64,000 nt of DNA, from assembly GCF_003019675.1 (NCBI RefSeq), contig NZ_CP028105.1, positions 1,256,282 through 1,320,281 of the forward strand. Reading direction: 5' to 3'. Position numbers and translations under genes: made by a program. This DNA is from Fusobacterium ulcerans (GTDB lineage Bacteria; Fusobacteriota; Fusobacteriia; Fusobacteriales; Fusobacteriaceae). Under the pieces are notes generated by a model. The model ran no database searches. It was not told where the DNA came from and was given only the letters and a program-made list of their open reading frames with translations. Below are positions 29,909-40,793 of the stretch, in pieces; the stretch's first letter is position 1; the number at the start of each line of letters is the position of its first letter.

Positions 29909-32900
29909 TTAGAATCTATACATTAGATTTACTCCATATCTAGTTGCATCTATGCTTCCTTCCTGTCTTGTTACTTCAAATCCTATACTGTGTCCTTCTC
30001 TTGTCTCATATTTAAGTTCTGCACCTATTTTTATTATCTCTTTTACTTTCTTTGGTTTTTCTAAGTCATAGTATCCTGCATCTGTATTTTTGATTTTCGC
30101 CTTGTTTGCTCCATCATATACTTTTCCCAGTTCATACTCTGCTGTTGCTTTTCCTATCAGACTATATTTTCCTGACTGTGCATATTTATTGAAAGCTATA
30201 TCTGCTCCTACTCCTGGTCTTACTATGTACATATCTCTTGACTCTATATCCAGTTCTATTCCATCTCCACTTTCTTTGAAATCTTCAAACTTTCCATATC
30301 CTAAGTTGAATGTTCCAAATACTCCAAGATTTATTTTTTCACTATCCAATGGGATGTCATATCTTAATTTATTTTTCCATTCCACTGTTCCTGACCAGAA
30401 TTTTCCTGTATTCTCATATGTTCCACTGCTCAAATGTATCTTTCTGTCTGTCTCATGATGATTTACACTTATCTCTCCTCTTGTGTAGTATTTCAAATTT
30501 TTACTATCTTTTATATAGTCTTCAAATCCTACTCCTGCATTTAGTGAGTAAACTGTTTCTTTTGATCCAGGGTCAAAATCAAATTTAGTCTGTGTAAATC
30601 CTACACTCCAGTTAGATATTCTTCCATATTTCATATGATCATACTCTTTTAATATCATTGTTCCAAGAGATTTAGATTCATAATCTTCCACTCCTGCTCT
30701 TTTGCTCTTTGTTTCTCCTCCAGTCATGATAGCTCCTATCTTCAGAGTTTCTCTTGAATAAAGTCTGTTATTTTTTAAATTTTCATATGATGTAGTGAAT
30801 ACTTCGTTAATATCCAACATTCTAGTTTGGATGTTTGCATATACATTTCCTCTAAGTTCATTATCAAATGTTGCTCCAAGTTCATCTTTATCTGATATCA
30901 TATCCAGCGCATCAAACATTTCAAGTTCTTTATTTGCTGCTCCAGCATATATTTCATCCAATCCTTTTCCAAACTCTATAGCTTCTGTTCCTGAAAGAAG
31001 TTTCTTATATGGTATCTTTACCATTACTATTCTTATTAGATTAGGATCAGTATCATCTTTTTGTACATCTGCTATAAATGAAACTGAATGAGATATTGCT
31101 GTTATAGATCCATGATTTGGTACATTTGTAATTCCATTTAGATATTGTACTGTATACATATCATGATTGCTTCCTTGAGTTACATTTGGAAGAACTATGA
31201 ACTGCCCTTTATTAAATGATTCAGCATTTATTGTTCCTATATGTCCTGCTGTACTTCCTAAAGTTATAGTTCCAAAATCAAGCGCTCCATTTACTGTTAT
31301 TGTTCCTGTATTTGTAATAGTTACTCCATCTATTGAAGCTGTTGGTCCATTGATAGTTATATCTCCAACATTTGTCAGACTTCCACTACCTTCTACTACT
31401 CCTTCTCCTCCTGATATGTTTATAGTTCCTTTATTAAGAAGAACTCCATCAGTACCTAAATATATTCCTGTTCTTCCTGCTCCATTTACATTTATTGTTC
31501 CATAGTTTTCAACTGTTGCTTTATAGTCTGCATAGATTCCTTCACTGTCTGCTCCATTTACTGTAATAGTTCCTGTAGTATGGTTTCTTACTATTGAATT
31601 ATCAGTAGCTGCCATTCCTCTTGAATTTGCTCCATCTACTGTAATTAATCCATAGTTTTCCAATGTTGAATACTTAGTTGCCTGCATTCCATAAGCAAGT
31701 TTTCCATCTACTTGAATAGTTCCTCTATTTATTCCATGGCCTCCATCATTTGCTACCATTCCTACTCCATGGTCATCAGGTACATATATATATCCCAAAG
31801 AAGAATTTTCTACAATTCCTGTTTCTGTTGCCATTCCTACAGAAATTTTTGGAGGCAGTCCTGATACTACAGTTGATTTTCCTACTGTTATATTAGCATT
31901 ATTTATCATAGTTCCTGACTTTGTATACATCCCTATACTATGATCGCTTAATGACAGATTAGTATTATTTGTTCCTGTTCCTGAAGCAGAATAGATATAT
32001 GATGAATCTGTTCCTACATTGATAACAGCGCCATTTGCTACTGTTATATTTCCATTTTCTGTAGCTATTCCAACAGATTCTTTTCCAGCAGTTATTGTTC
32101 CACTGTTATGATTTACTGAAGTAGTTCCTGCTCCATAGATTCCAGCTGAATTAGTATTTCCCACTGTTATATTTCCTGTATTTGTTATCAGAGTTCCATT
32201 CTTTACAAATATACCATTAGAACTATCTCCTAATACTATACTTCCAGTATTTGATGCACTTCCCTGAAGTCCATAGATTCCTGTACTCTTTGCTCCTGTA
32301 CTTTGAATAAAATTGCTGTTTGTTACAACAGTATTTTCTCCAAATATACCTACTGCATCTTTTCCTATTTCTATATTTCCAGTGTTTGATACAGAAGTTA
32401 CATTTTTACCATACATAGCCACTGCTGAATTAAGTACCAGTCCTGTATAAGCTCCATTTCCTACTTCTATTGATGAGTTGTTTATCATAGTTCCATTTTC
32501 GCTATACATACCTATACTTGAATCTCCCATAAGCTTCATAGTTCCACTATTTACAGTAGTTCCTGTACCTGTATTAATTATTCCTTTATTTTTTACAGTT
32601 GATGAGTCTATATTTCCAGAATAGTTTATATTTCCATTATTTGTAGTAAATACTCCTATAGCTTCTGTTCCTGTAAGGTCTATCTTTATTCCTGTATTCA
32701 ATGCTACATTATTGTCCATAAATATTCCAGTTGATTTATTTGATACATTTAATTTATCAAGGTTTGTCACTTTAGAAATATCTCCTGTTCCTGTAAGAAA
32801 TATTCCTGTTCCCTCTGTCCCAGTTGTCACTTCTCTGTTGTTGAAATCTACCAAAGAAGCTGAATCTGAAAGTGTAAGAGCTATACTTTTATTGCTCATA

Positions 32901-35900
32901 ACTATATCAGCACCTGTGTAGTTGATTGTTCCTCCAGCGCCAAATAGTAAAGTTGAGTCTTCTCCAACTGAAGCTGTTCCGCTTATATTCATAGTTCCAT
33001 CAGTTCCAACATAGTATGCTGCTGATTTATCTCCTACTGATACATGTCCTGTTGATGTTCCAACAGCAAAATTTTCAGTATACATTCCTATTGATGTATT
33101 CCCAGTAAGATTTATTGTTCCAGCATTTGTAAGAGTAGTTCCCACTCCTGTTCCTACCATAGCTTTTGCATTTATTACATTTCCATTGATAGTTCCAAGG
33201 TTAGAGTTAGTTATTGTTGCTCCGCTGTCTCCTTGCAGTCCACTTGTTCCTACAGTTATAGCAGTGTCATTAAGTATATTTCCTAGTGCCCCTGATACTA
33301 TTACATTGGCAAAATTAATATTTACAGGAGTTCCTGATGTAAAATGAAGATTTCCATTATCCAAATATGCAAAGATACCTGCTGCTGTATTTGTTACTGT
33401 TCCTCCTGCTACATTAAGATTAGCTCCATTTTTAACATAGAATCCCATGTTATTTGTTCCGCCTATATCTACTTTTCCGCCAGCACCTAAAGTAAATGTG
33501 CTTCCCTGTTCAAGTAAAGCTCCTATTCCTTTGTTTGCTGTACTTGAAGATGTAATATTAAGTTCTCCATTGTATGTTATATTTGCTGCTACTCCTAGGT
33601 TTTCAGCAAGATATATACCTAATGCATCTTCTCCTGTCACATTTATTTTTGCTCCAAGAGTTCCAGTAATAGATGGATCTACATATATCCCTATTGTTCT
33701 GTTTGCTGCTGTAGAATCTCCTGTTACTGACATAGTTCCTGTATAGCTTACAGCATTATTTTTCAGATAGATTCCTATTCCTCCATCAATATCAAAGTTA
33801 TATGCTGTATTTCCTGTTATATCTCCACTATTTACATAAACTCCTATCTTATTTCCTACAATTGATGGAGTTCCTGTTATAGTTCCCATATTTGTTACTG
33901 TAGAACTTGCTCCATCTAAATAGATACCTATTGTATCATCTCCAGATAAAGCCAATGTTCCTTGATTAGAAACTGCTGCTCCATTGTCTCCATATATTCC
34001 TATTCCATCAGTATTGATAGTTTGAGCTGCTGTATTTGTAAGAGATATTCCATCAGTAAATATACTTACAAGATTATCTCCTGTATGGTTTACTGTTATA
34101 TTATTTGTTACTGGATTTGTTCCTGCGTAGTAAATTCCTACTCCCTTGGCAGTATTAGTATAGTTTACATTTAATGTTCCAGAAGACAGTGCTGAATCCT
34201 TAGAGTACATAGCTATTCCCTGATTTCCCATAGCAATAGTTCCACTGTATCCTGCTAGATTTACTAAACTGTTTTCTGCATATACACCTGTTCCACCTGC
34301 TCCTACAGATATATTTCCACTTGTTAATGTTGAACTTCCACTATCTAATACTATACCTACTGTTCCAGAACCAGTCTGAGATATATTTGTTCCATTTAGA
34401 TCTACTATACCAGTATTTTTTCCAACTACTGATGTAGTAATATTAGCAGTTCCTGTTATAGTTCCTCCATTAAGATTAACTACTGAACTTCCTCCATCAG
34501 CAAGTATTCCTACACCGCTATTGACAGTCAGTGTTCCAGATGTATAGTTGATAGTTGAAGCATCTTTTCCATATAGTCCAAGATAATGAGAACCTATTGT
34601 TCCTGTATTCTCTATTGTAGATCCTTTAGCAAAGGCTCCTATACTTCCTCCTGCAAGAGTAGAATTCAGAGTTCCTGCATTTGTAAATGTAGCTCCATTT
34701 TCTGCATACACCCCAATTGATGATGAACCTCCAGAATTTATTATTCCTCCTGTACTATTTGTAAATGAAGAACCTGCCTTAGTTACAATAACCCCTACAG
34801 AATTATTTCCTGTTGATGTTATAGTACCTGTTGATGAAGAGTCTCCTCCTTTGAAGTACATTCCATATCCATCAGCTATATTTACTGTTACATTTCCACT
34901 ATTTGCTACATCTGTATCTATGAAGTACGCTCCTATTCCTTTAGCATTTAATGTTATATTTCCGCTGTTAGTAAACGGCGCCAAAGTTGAACCATACATT
35001 CCTATGATTTCATCACTTCCTGATACAATTTCTATATCAGTTTTATTTTGTGCAGAACCTGTTCCATAGTATAGCCCAATAGGTCTTACTGGATCTGATC
35101 CACTTAGCGCTGTAGACGTGCTGCTTAGTTTCATTGTTCCTGTATCTGCAAAAGCGCCGCCTTTATAGTAAGCTCCTATCCCCATTTTACCACCTGTATC
35201 AGATGAAAGAGAAAGATTCATAAGCCCACTTGTTTTTGAAGTATTATCTCCATCCATATATATTCCAACAGCATTAGGAGCTGCTGTTATATTGCTTGGA
35301 GCTATTGAAGATACTGTTATATTATTTCCTGATGCATATATTCCTAATGGAATATTTCCATCAGCAAGACTTGCTGCTGTTACAACTATAGTTCCTCCAT
35401 TTAATTCAATCATCCCCTGATGAGCTCCTGTTGTTTTAGCAGAGATACCTATATTTGATACTCCATTTACATTTATCGTTCCAGAGTTACTAAATGTAAA
35501 GTTTCCATTATCTGTTACATTGTGAACTCCTATATTTTCTGTTCCAGCTTCATTATGTACAACATTTATTGTTCCACTGTTTTTAAGTATAGAATCTTTA
35601 CTGTAAATACCTATATTATTTTTCCCTACATTTACTATTCCACTTGTTTCATTCAATGTATTTTTAGTATTTGTCATAAATATTCCAAATCTTCTGTCTG
35701 CTGTTGATAAAGAATCTCCCAAAGTTATATTTGATGAGTTATTCAATCTTAAAGCTGTTCCAATAGTATCCTCTACATATATTCCTATTCCAGCTTTTCC
35801 TGCAACACTCATTGGAGCAGACCCATTAGTAACTTTTATCTCTCTATTTCCTGCAATACTGCTCTTTGCATATATTCCAATAGGATGTACACTTGTTGAA

Positions 35901-38900
35901 CTGTCTCCATTTCCCTCTATTACAATATCTTTTCCAACAGTATCTACAGATGCATCCTTAGCATAAATACCTATTGCTCCACTTACTGGGGCTAAGCTGT
36001 CTCCTACTGTTACAACTCCAGTATTTACTACATTTACACCTTCAGAAATTATTCCATAAGATCCTGTAGATTTGGCTGTTATATCTCCAGAGTTTGTAAG
36101 TGTTCCTGCTCCTGTTCCGTAGATACCTACTATTGTTTCTGCACCACTAGTATTTAATACTTCCATATTCATATTATTATTAAAAGTATTTCCTGTTGTT
36201 CCTTTGAAAGCTATTCCTATAGCTGTATTCCCTGCTCCTGAAGTTCCAGCATAGTCCACTGTAAGTTTATCTGCTGCATTAGTATGAGATATGATTGTAT
36301 TCCCTTCTGATTGAAGAGCTACTCCTCCCTCTTGGATTTCTATTCCATAATTTCCATTCATTTTTACATCAGAACCTTGAGCATATATTCCAACACCATT
36401 TTTACCTACTTTGATATCTCTTCCACTTCCAGAATCTTTAAGAGTAAGAGTTCCTCCAGCTCCAGTGGTATTAGTGCTTCTTATTACAATACCTTTTCCA
36501 TCATCTCCAAGTGTAATAGGAGCTTCATTATGCATAGTCATCTGACTTTTAGCAGCACTATTATGATTATTTTCCATATAGATACCTATTCCATGAGTTC
36601 CAGTTATACCAATAGTTCCCTTATTGATAACCTCTCCCCATAGTCCAGCTTTTCCTGCATTTTTTCCATAAGTATCTGGTGTTCCAGACTTATTAGTAGC
36701 AAGTGATAAAATTCCAATAGATTGATTTGTTGAATCTGAATCTGCCAGTTCTATTTTTCCACCAGCTTTATTTTCTATCTTAGTTCCATTGATTCCATAT
36801 GCTCCTACTCCTTTTGATACTTTTACAACTCCACCACTATCCACATTTATATGTCCATAACTTGTATAAATTCCAACAGCCTCATTTATGCCATCTGATA
36901 TATCTACTGTTCCTTTAATAGTATATCCAGACTCATTATTAGATATTGCAGTAGTATTTGAACCAAGATATAGACCTCTTCCTGCTACAGAACTTACATT
37001 TTTTCCAGCGTTTAAAGTAACAGCTTTTCTTTCCATTACTATATCGTTAAATCCATCTCCAACTGTTCCACCCACTGATATATTATCTCTATTAACATCA
37101 GTATTTATATCAAGTGTTCCTCCATCCAGACTACTTTTATACCAATGTCCATTAGGATCAATAGCTGCTGCTTTAGGGATATTTACTAATCCATTTGTTG
37201 GATTATTTAAATAATTTGGTGTTCCATCCCATATAGCATTTATATTTTTAAATACTCCTAGATTCACTCCATTTCCTGTTAAATTAACTGTTAAATTTCC
37301 CATTCCATTGTATAATGAAGTTCCAGCTCCAGAAGTAAAATTAGAAGATTCTCCGTAGAAAACTACTCCCTTACTTATATTTAAAATTGTAGCTCCTGTA
37401 AAAGTAAGCTTTGAATTTCCTGTTGCTGATGAATAAAAGGCCAATTGATCATCTACTCCATGAGTTATAGTTCCACCTTTAAATTCAAGCTGTCCTCCAT
37501 TTAAAGCTACTAAAGCTCCATCTGCTCCAGATGTAAGAGTACTCCCTGCCCCATTTATTGCTATTTTTGACTTTGCTCCATCTACATAAACTCCAAGACC
37601 CTCTACATTTAGCTTTCCTGTTACAGTTATTTGGGCTCCATCTCCTGTTGCTCCACTCATGGCAACAACACCTTTATTCTTATCTCCATTTACAAGAACT
37701 ATATCTCCAGCAATATTGATAACTGAAGGAGCTGCTGTTCCTCCACCATGAGCTATTGAACTCTCTAAGTTTTCTGTAGCCCATATTTTATGTCCAGAAG
37801 CAAAAGCTCCAGTAGATTCAGCCCCATAAATAGTTATACTTTTTGTTTCTATCTTTGCCCCATCTTTAGCAAATACTGCTACAGCTTTTTTACTTCCTAA
37901 AGCTATATTCTGTGAAATAAGAACTGAAGAACCATATTGTGGCACATATTTTTGCCCAGCTCTTCCATCAGTCACCACTGGCTGCCCAGGAGCTGTTATT
38001 AACCCTCCATTATTGGCTCCAATTACAGCTGGTCTTGGATTGAACCATACCCCTTCTGCAAAAGCAATTATTGTCCCTTCTGCTCTATCTGCATCTGGTG
38101 TAGCTGAAGTTTGTCCATCTGTTATTATTGAAGCTGTAGATAATTCGACAACACTTCCATTTCTTGCCACAATTGCTATATTATTTTTAGAATACTTTCC
38201 AAACACTGCACTGTAGTTATCTATTTTAAGATTTTGTATAGCATGAGCTGCTGCAGTTAACTCTGGATACCCTACCTGTGTTCCTGCTGAAGTTCCAATT
38301 CCTGTTCCATATTTATTTGTATTGTTATAAGCTTTTAAATTAGTAGTTGCTGGAAAATATCCATTGGCTACAGTTAATTCTTTTCTCTGTCCAGAAGCAA
38401 CATAAAGAGCCACATTTCCACTTGATTTTGTTACATCCCCATCTTTATTTCCAGCAGTTATTTGAGAAGTTCCACTAGCTCCATTTAATGAAGTTCCTAT
38501 TTTAAAATCTATAGGTAACGTTCCCTGAAATATTCCATAATAATCAGGTCTATTCCTAGCTTGGTGTTCTGCTAGATAAATTCCAACATTCCCATCTCCT
38601 GTCATGTATACTTCACCTAAATCTATAATAGGGGCTTCAGTTCCAGGTAAGCCATATCCATATTTAGTTCTGTCTGGAACATATTTTTGCACCCATGTTC
38701 CTACATTCCCTGATCCATTAAAGTAGAATGTTCCTTTATTTCCACCAGAATCTTTATTTTCATATCTTACTCTTCCCATAAGTGGAGTATATACCAACAA
38801 AGCCTCTGGATTAGCTATATGGCTGTGTATTGCTGTAGTTCCATCTGATAAAACTGTATTTCCTCCATTATATCCATTCCATCTGTATGAACTACTGGCT

Positions 38901-40780
38901 GAAATATAATAAATAGTATTAGTACTTGTATCTATTCCCATTGTAGTTTTTCCAAATACTCCCTGTTTTCCTAACCCATTATCTTGTCTAGGTCTTCCCC
39001 AATCTACAACTTTAGAATTTATATCAACAGTAGACCATGTCCCTTGATCTGAATAAGGTACATTATTAAAAAGAGTATTTTGATCTCCAGTTATCTTTAT
39101 AGTAACATTTTCTAATTCTAAAGATGTCAGATAATTTGCTCCCCAATGAAGAATATCTGTACTTATTGTAGATTTTCCCATAAGTTCTATTGTTGAATCT
39201 TTTATTTTCATACTGCTATCATTTCTTATCAGCAGAACTCCAGCTTCTCCATACTTTGCTGCATCTCCTGGCTGCATTCCCACAGTTCCAGGTACTCCAT
39301 CTGCTCCACCTATTTTAAAATCTATGTTTTGTACCACTGTTCCTGCCCAATGATTATGCATTATCCATCTGTTTTTCTGTCCTATTATTTCTCCATTTAG
39401 AACTGTTCCAGAAGTATATCCAGGTCTTTGAGCACTTCCAGATATTGCCAAAAATGATCCGCCATGTGTTGCACTATAATAATATGGAGTATATGCAGCA
39501 ACAGCTGTTGTACTTGTTATATTTTTATAACCAGTTTTTGCACCGCTTGCATCTCTATAAGCATATATTTCTCCTCTTACTGCTCCATTACCATTTAAGT
39601 TCATTCCTCCAAAAAGTGGCATAGAAGTATCTGTTAATCTTCTAACTTGTCCTATTCCAAGATTTCCTGCTGTTCCATTTGATTGTAAAGCTGTAGTAGA
39701 AGCTGCCAAAACATTTGAATTAAAATTATTATATCCCCTTAATCCATGTCCTACTGGTCCTCCTTCTCCACTCATATTCAGCCAAGTTCCTCCTGGAGCT
39801 ACATATGAAGTAAAAGTAGGAGCTGAAGGTGCTATTGGTGTAGACACGCTTGGTGATGGCGGTATAATTGAAGGTGGTGCCACAGGGTTCAAAGAAATCA
39901 CTATATTAGGCGTAACTAAATTAGGTATATTTAATACCCCTGGTCCAGCTACATTTATTGTCCCTATATTTACATTTATATTTGGTTCATTTACTGTTAC
40001 TATTATATCCCCTGGTGCTGTTGGTGTTGTTGGCAGTGTCACAGTTGGAGTTACAACTGTTGGAGCTGTTATATTTACCGCTCCTACTGTTATTGAAGCT
40101 ATTGCTGGTGATGTCACTGGTATCACTGTTGGAGCTGTGGGCACTGTAAACGCTACATTTGGCACTGTTGGTTCTATTACTACTGGTGCTTTTACCACTG
40201 GCAGAATGAATAACTTTGCCTCTGCATCATATACATTTGTATTTGAATGATAATTTCCACTCATATTTATCCAACCGCTTGAAGCATATCCACTTGCTTT
40301 ATTATTATGTGTATATTGTGCTGCTCCCAGAAGTGTTCCCTTCTCTCCTGTTTCTGCTGATGTTCCATGTACTTCGTTAAATCTTTTTCTTAATTTATCC
40401 ATAGAAGTGTCTCCTCTTACACTTCCTTTCCAGTCTTTACTTACACTATCAGCTTTTTTAAAGCCTCCTATCATTGAAAATCCATATGCTGGTGCTGTTG
40501 GTTTAGAATAAAAATCAGCTTCTTTCAAAAGAATCCTTGAATCCAAATTTAGTGTTTTCATCTTACTTTGATTTTCTAATAATTTTTGCTTTATGGCTTC
40601 TCTTTCTTCTTGAATCTTAATTAATAAATCCCCTTTTGTTTCATGAATCTCTTCTGCTGTTATTCCTGCTCCCAAGGCTATTCCACCTGTTATCATAAAA
40701 GCTATCAAAAGTGAAAAGGAATAACTGACTCTTCTCTTTAAAAATCTCTTCAGAGATTTTTCAATATCATTCTTTCTCAT
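29909..40780 (-). CDS. Giant type V autotransporter adhesin (Fusobacterium type)
   Basis: A 3,623-residue type Va autotransporter. Residues 1-37 form an extended signal peptide (charged start MRKNDIEKSLKRFLKRR, hydrophobic core, cleavage near ALGA); 40-75 is a helical charged segment. A Pro/Thr/Val-rich region follows at about 195-330 (DNA 39.8-40.2 kb). The passenger, about 330-3350, is a beta-helix of short repeats whose common core is G-(V/I)-G-I-Y and TNxGTI. The last 270 residues are the outer-membrane barrel (from about GGETKSKRAGVEDY, ending GVNLMYRF). The layout follows Fusobacterium adhesins such as RadD, Fap2 and CmpA, though the ligand cannot be inferred. It lies 13 bases after a small helical-protein gene and is probably the second gene of that operon. 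No frameshift is seen. Confidence 0.93.
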   Translation of the reverse strand: MRKNDIEKSLKRFLKRRVSYSFSLLIAFMITGGIALGAGITAEEIHETKGDLLIKIQEEREAIKQKLLENQSKMKTLNLDSRILLKEADFYSKPTAPAYGFSMIGGFKKADSVSKDWKGSVRGDTSMDKLRKRFNEVHGTSAETGEKGTLLGAAQYTHNNKASGYASSGWINMSGNYHSNTNVYDAEAKLFILPVVKAPVVIEPTVPNVAFTVPTAPTVIPVTSPAIASITVGAVNITAPTVVTPTVTLPTTPTAPGDIIVTVNEPNINVNIGTINVAGPGVLNIPNLVTPNIVISLNPVAPPSIIPPSPSVSTPIAPSAPTFTSYVAPGGTWLNMSGEGGPVGHGLRGYNNFNSNVLAASTTALQSNGTAGNLGIGQVRRLTDTSMPLFGGMNLNGNGAVRGEIYAYRDASGAKTGYKNITSTTAVAAYTPYYYSATHGGSFLAISGSAQRPGYTSGTVLNGEIIGQKNRWIMHNHWAGTVVQNIDFKIGGADGVPGTVGMQPGDAAKYGEAGVLLIRNDSSMKIKDSTIELMGKSTISTDILHWGANYLTSLELENVTIKITGDQNTLFNNVPYSDQGTWSTVDINSKVVDWGRPRQDNGLGKQGVFGKTTMGIDTSTNTIYYISASSSYRWNGYNGGNTVLSDGTTAIHSHIANPEALLVYTPLMGRVRYENKDSGGNKGTFYFNGSGNVGTWVQKYVPDRTKYGYGLPGTEAPIIDLGEVYMTGDGNVGIYLAEHQARNRPDYYGIFQGTLPIDFKIGTSLNGASGTSQITAGNKDGDVTKSSGNVALYVASGQRKELTVANGYFPATTNLKAYNNTNKYGTGIGTSAGTQVGYPELTAAAHAIQNLKIDNYSAVFGKYSKNNIAIVARNGSVVELSTASIITDGQTSATPDADRAEGTIIAFAEGVWFNPRPAVIGANNGGLITAPGQPVVTDGRAGQKYVPQYGSSVLISQNIALGSKKAVAVFAKDGAKIETKSITIYGAESTGAFASGHKIWATENLESSIAHGGGTAAPSVINIAGDIVLVNGDKNKGVVAMSGATGDGAQITVTGKLNVEGLGVYVDGAKSKIAINGAGSTLTSGADGALVALNGGQLEFKGGTITHGVDDQLAFYSSATGNSKLTFTGATILNISKGVVFYGESSNFTSGAGTSLYNGMGNLTVNLTGNGVNLGVFKNINAIWDGTPNYLNNPTNGLVNIPKAAAIDPNGHWYKSSLDGGTLDINTDVNRDNISVGGTVGDGFNDIVMERKAVTLNAGKNVSSVAGRGLYLGSNTTAISNNESGYTIKGTVDISDGINEAVGIYTSYGHINVDSGGVVKVSKGVGAYGINGTKIENKAGGKIELADSDSTNQSIGILSLATNKSGTPDTYGKNAGKAGLWGEVINKGTIGITGTHGIGIYMENNHNSAAKSQMTMHNEAPITLGDDGKGIVIRSTNTTGAGGTLTLKDSGSGRDIKVGKNGVGIYAQGSDVKMNGNYGIEIQEGGVALQSEGNTIISHTNAADKLTVDYAGTSGAGNTAIGIAFKGTTGNTFNNNMNMEVLNTSGAETIVGIYGTGAGTLTNSGDITAKSTGSYGIISEGVNVVNTGVVTVGDSLAPVSGAIGIYAKDASVDTVGKDIVIEGNGDSSTSVHPIGIYAKSSIAGNREIKVTNGSAPMSVAGKAGIGIYVEDTIGTALRLNNSSNITLGDSLSTADRRFGIFMTNTKNTLNETSGIVNVGKNNIGIYSKDSILKNSGTINVVHNEAGTENIGVHNVTDNGNFTFSNSGTINVNGVSNIGISAKTTGAHQGMIELNGGTIVVTAASLADGNIPLGIYASGNNITVSSIAPSNITAAPNAVGIYMDGDNTSKTSGLMNLSLSSDTGGKMGIGAYYKGGAFADTGTMKLSSTSTALSGSDPVRPIGLYYGTGSAQNKTDIEIVSGSDEIIGMYGSTLAPFTNSGNITLNAKGIGAYFIDTDVANSGNVTVNIADGYGMYFKGGDSSSTGTITSTGNNSVGVIVTKAGSSFTNSTGGIINSGGSSSIGVYAENGATFTNAGTLNSTLAGGSIGAFAKGSTIENTGTIGSHYLGLYGKDASTINYTSGTLTVNSGVGILADGGSSVVNLNGGTITGTANITTSVVGKNTGIVDLNGTNISQTGSGTVGIVLDSGSSTLTSGNISVGAGGTGVYAENSLVNLAGYSGTIAMGNQGIAMYSKDSALSSGTLNVNYTNTAKGVGIYYAGTNPVTNNITVNHTGDNLVSIFTDGISLTNTAAQTINTDGIGIYGDNGAAVSNQGTLALSGDDTIGIYLDGASSTVTNMGTITGTPSIVGNKIGVYVNSGDITGNTAYNFDIDGGIGIYLKNNAVSYTGTMSVTGDSTAANRTIGIYVDPSITGTLGAKINVTGEDALGIYLAENLGVAANITYNGELNITSSSTANKGIGALLEQGSTFTLGAGGKVDIGGTNNMGFYVKNGANLNVAGGTVTNTAAGIFAYLDNGNLHFTSGTPVNINFANVIVSGALGNILNDTAITVGTSGLQGDSGATITNSNLGTINGNVINAKAMVGTGVGTTLTNAGTINLTGNTSIGMYTENFAVGTSTGHVSVGDKSAAYYVGTDGTMNISGTASVGEDSTLLFGAGGTINYTGADIVMSNKSIALTLSDSASLVDFNNREVTTGTEGTGIFLTGTGDISKVTNLDKLNVSNKSTGIFMDNNVALNTGIKIDLTGTEAIGVFTTNNGNINYSGNIDSSTVKNKGIINTGTGTTVNSGTMKLMGDSSIGMYSENGTMINNSSIEVGNGAYTGLVLNSAVAMYGKNVTSVSNTGNIEIGKDAVGIFGENTVVTNSNFIQSTGAKSTGIYGLQGSASNTGSIVLGDSSNGIFVKNGTLITNTGNITVGNTNSAGIYGAGTTSVNHNSGTITAGKESVGIATENGNITVANGAVINVGTDSSYIYSASGTGTNNTNLSLSDHSIGMYTKSGTMINNANITVGKSTVVSGLPPKISVGMATETGIVENSSLGYIYVPDDHGVGMVANDGGHGINRGTIQVDGKLAYGMQATKYSTLENYGLITVDGANSRGMAATDNSIVRNHTTGTITVNGADSEGIYADYKATVENYGTINVNGAGRTGIYLGTDGVLLNKGTINISGGEGVVEGSGSLTNVGDITINGPTASIDGVTITNTGTITVNGALDFGTITLGSTAGHIGTINAESFNKGQFIVLPNVTQGSNHDMYTVQYLNGITNVPNHGSITAISHSVSFIADVQKDDTDPNLIRIVMVKIPYKKLLSGTEAIEFGKGLDEIYAGAANKELEMFDALDMISDKDELGATFDNELRGNVYANIQTRMLDINEVFTTSYENLKNNRLYSRETLKIGAIMTGGETKSKRAGVEDYESKSLGTMILKEYDHMKYGRISNWSVGFTQTKFDFDPGSKETVYSLNAGVGFEDYIKDSKNLKYYTRGEISVNHHETDRKIHLSSGTYENTGKFWSGTVEWKNKLRYDIPLDSEKINLGVFGTFNLGYGKFEDFKESGDGIELDIESRDMYIVRPGVGADIAFNKYAQSGKYSLIGKATAEYELGKVYDGANKAKIKNTDAGYYDLEKPKKVKEIIKIGAELKYETREGHSIGFEVTRQEGSIDATRYGVNLMYRF

Positions 40781-40793
40781 AAAATCTCCCCCC

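Noticed and set aside
31200-37000. Regularly repeated DNA resembling a repeat array or CRISPR
   Set aside because: Repeats are irregular in length and sequence and are explained by in-frame beta-helix protein repeats; there is no constant repeat/unique spacer pattern and no cas gene.
30090-40149. Many plus-strand open frames antisense to the autotransporter, some Leu- or Ser-rich
   Set aside because: They mirror the repeat and Pro/Thr/Val composition of the minus-strand gene, lack ribosome sites and have no recognisable domain.
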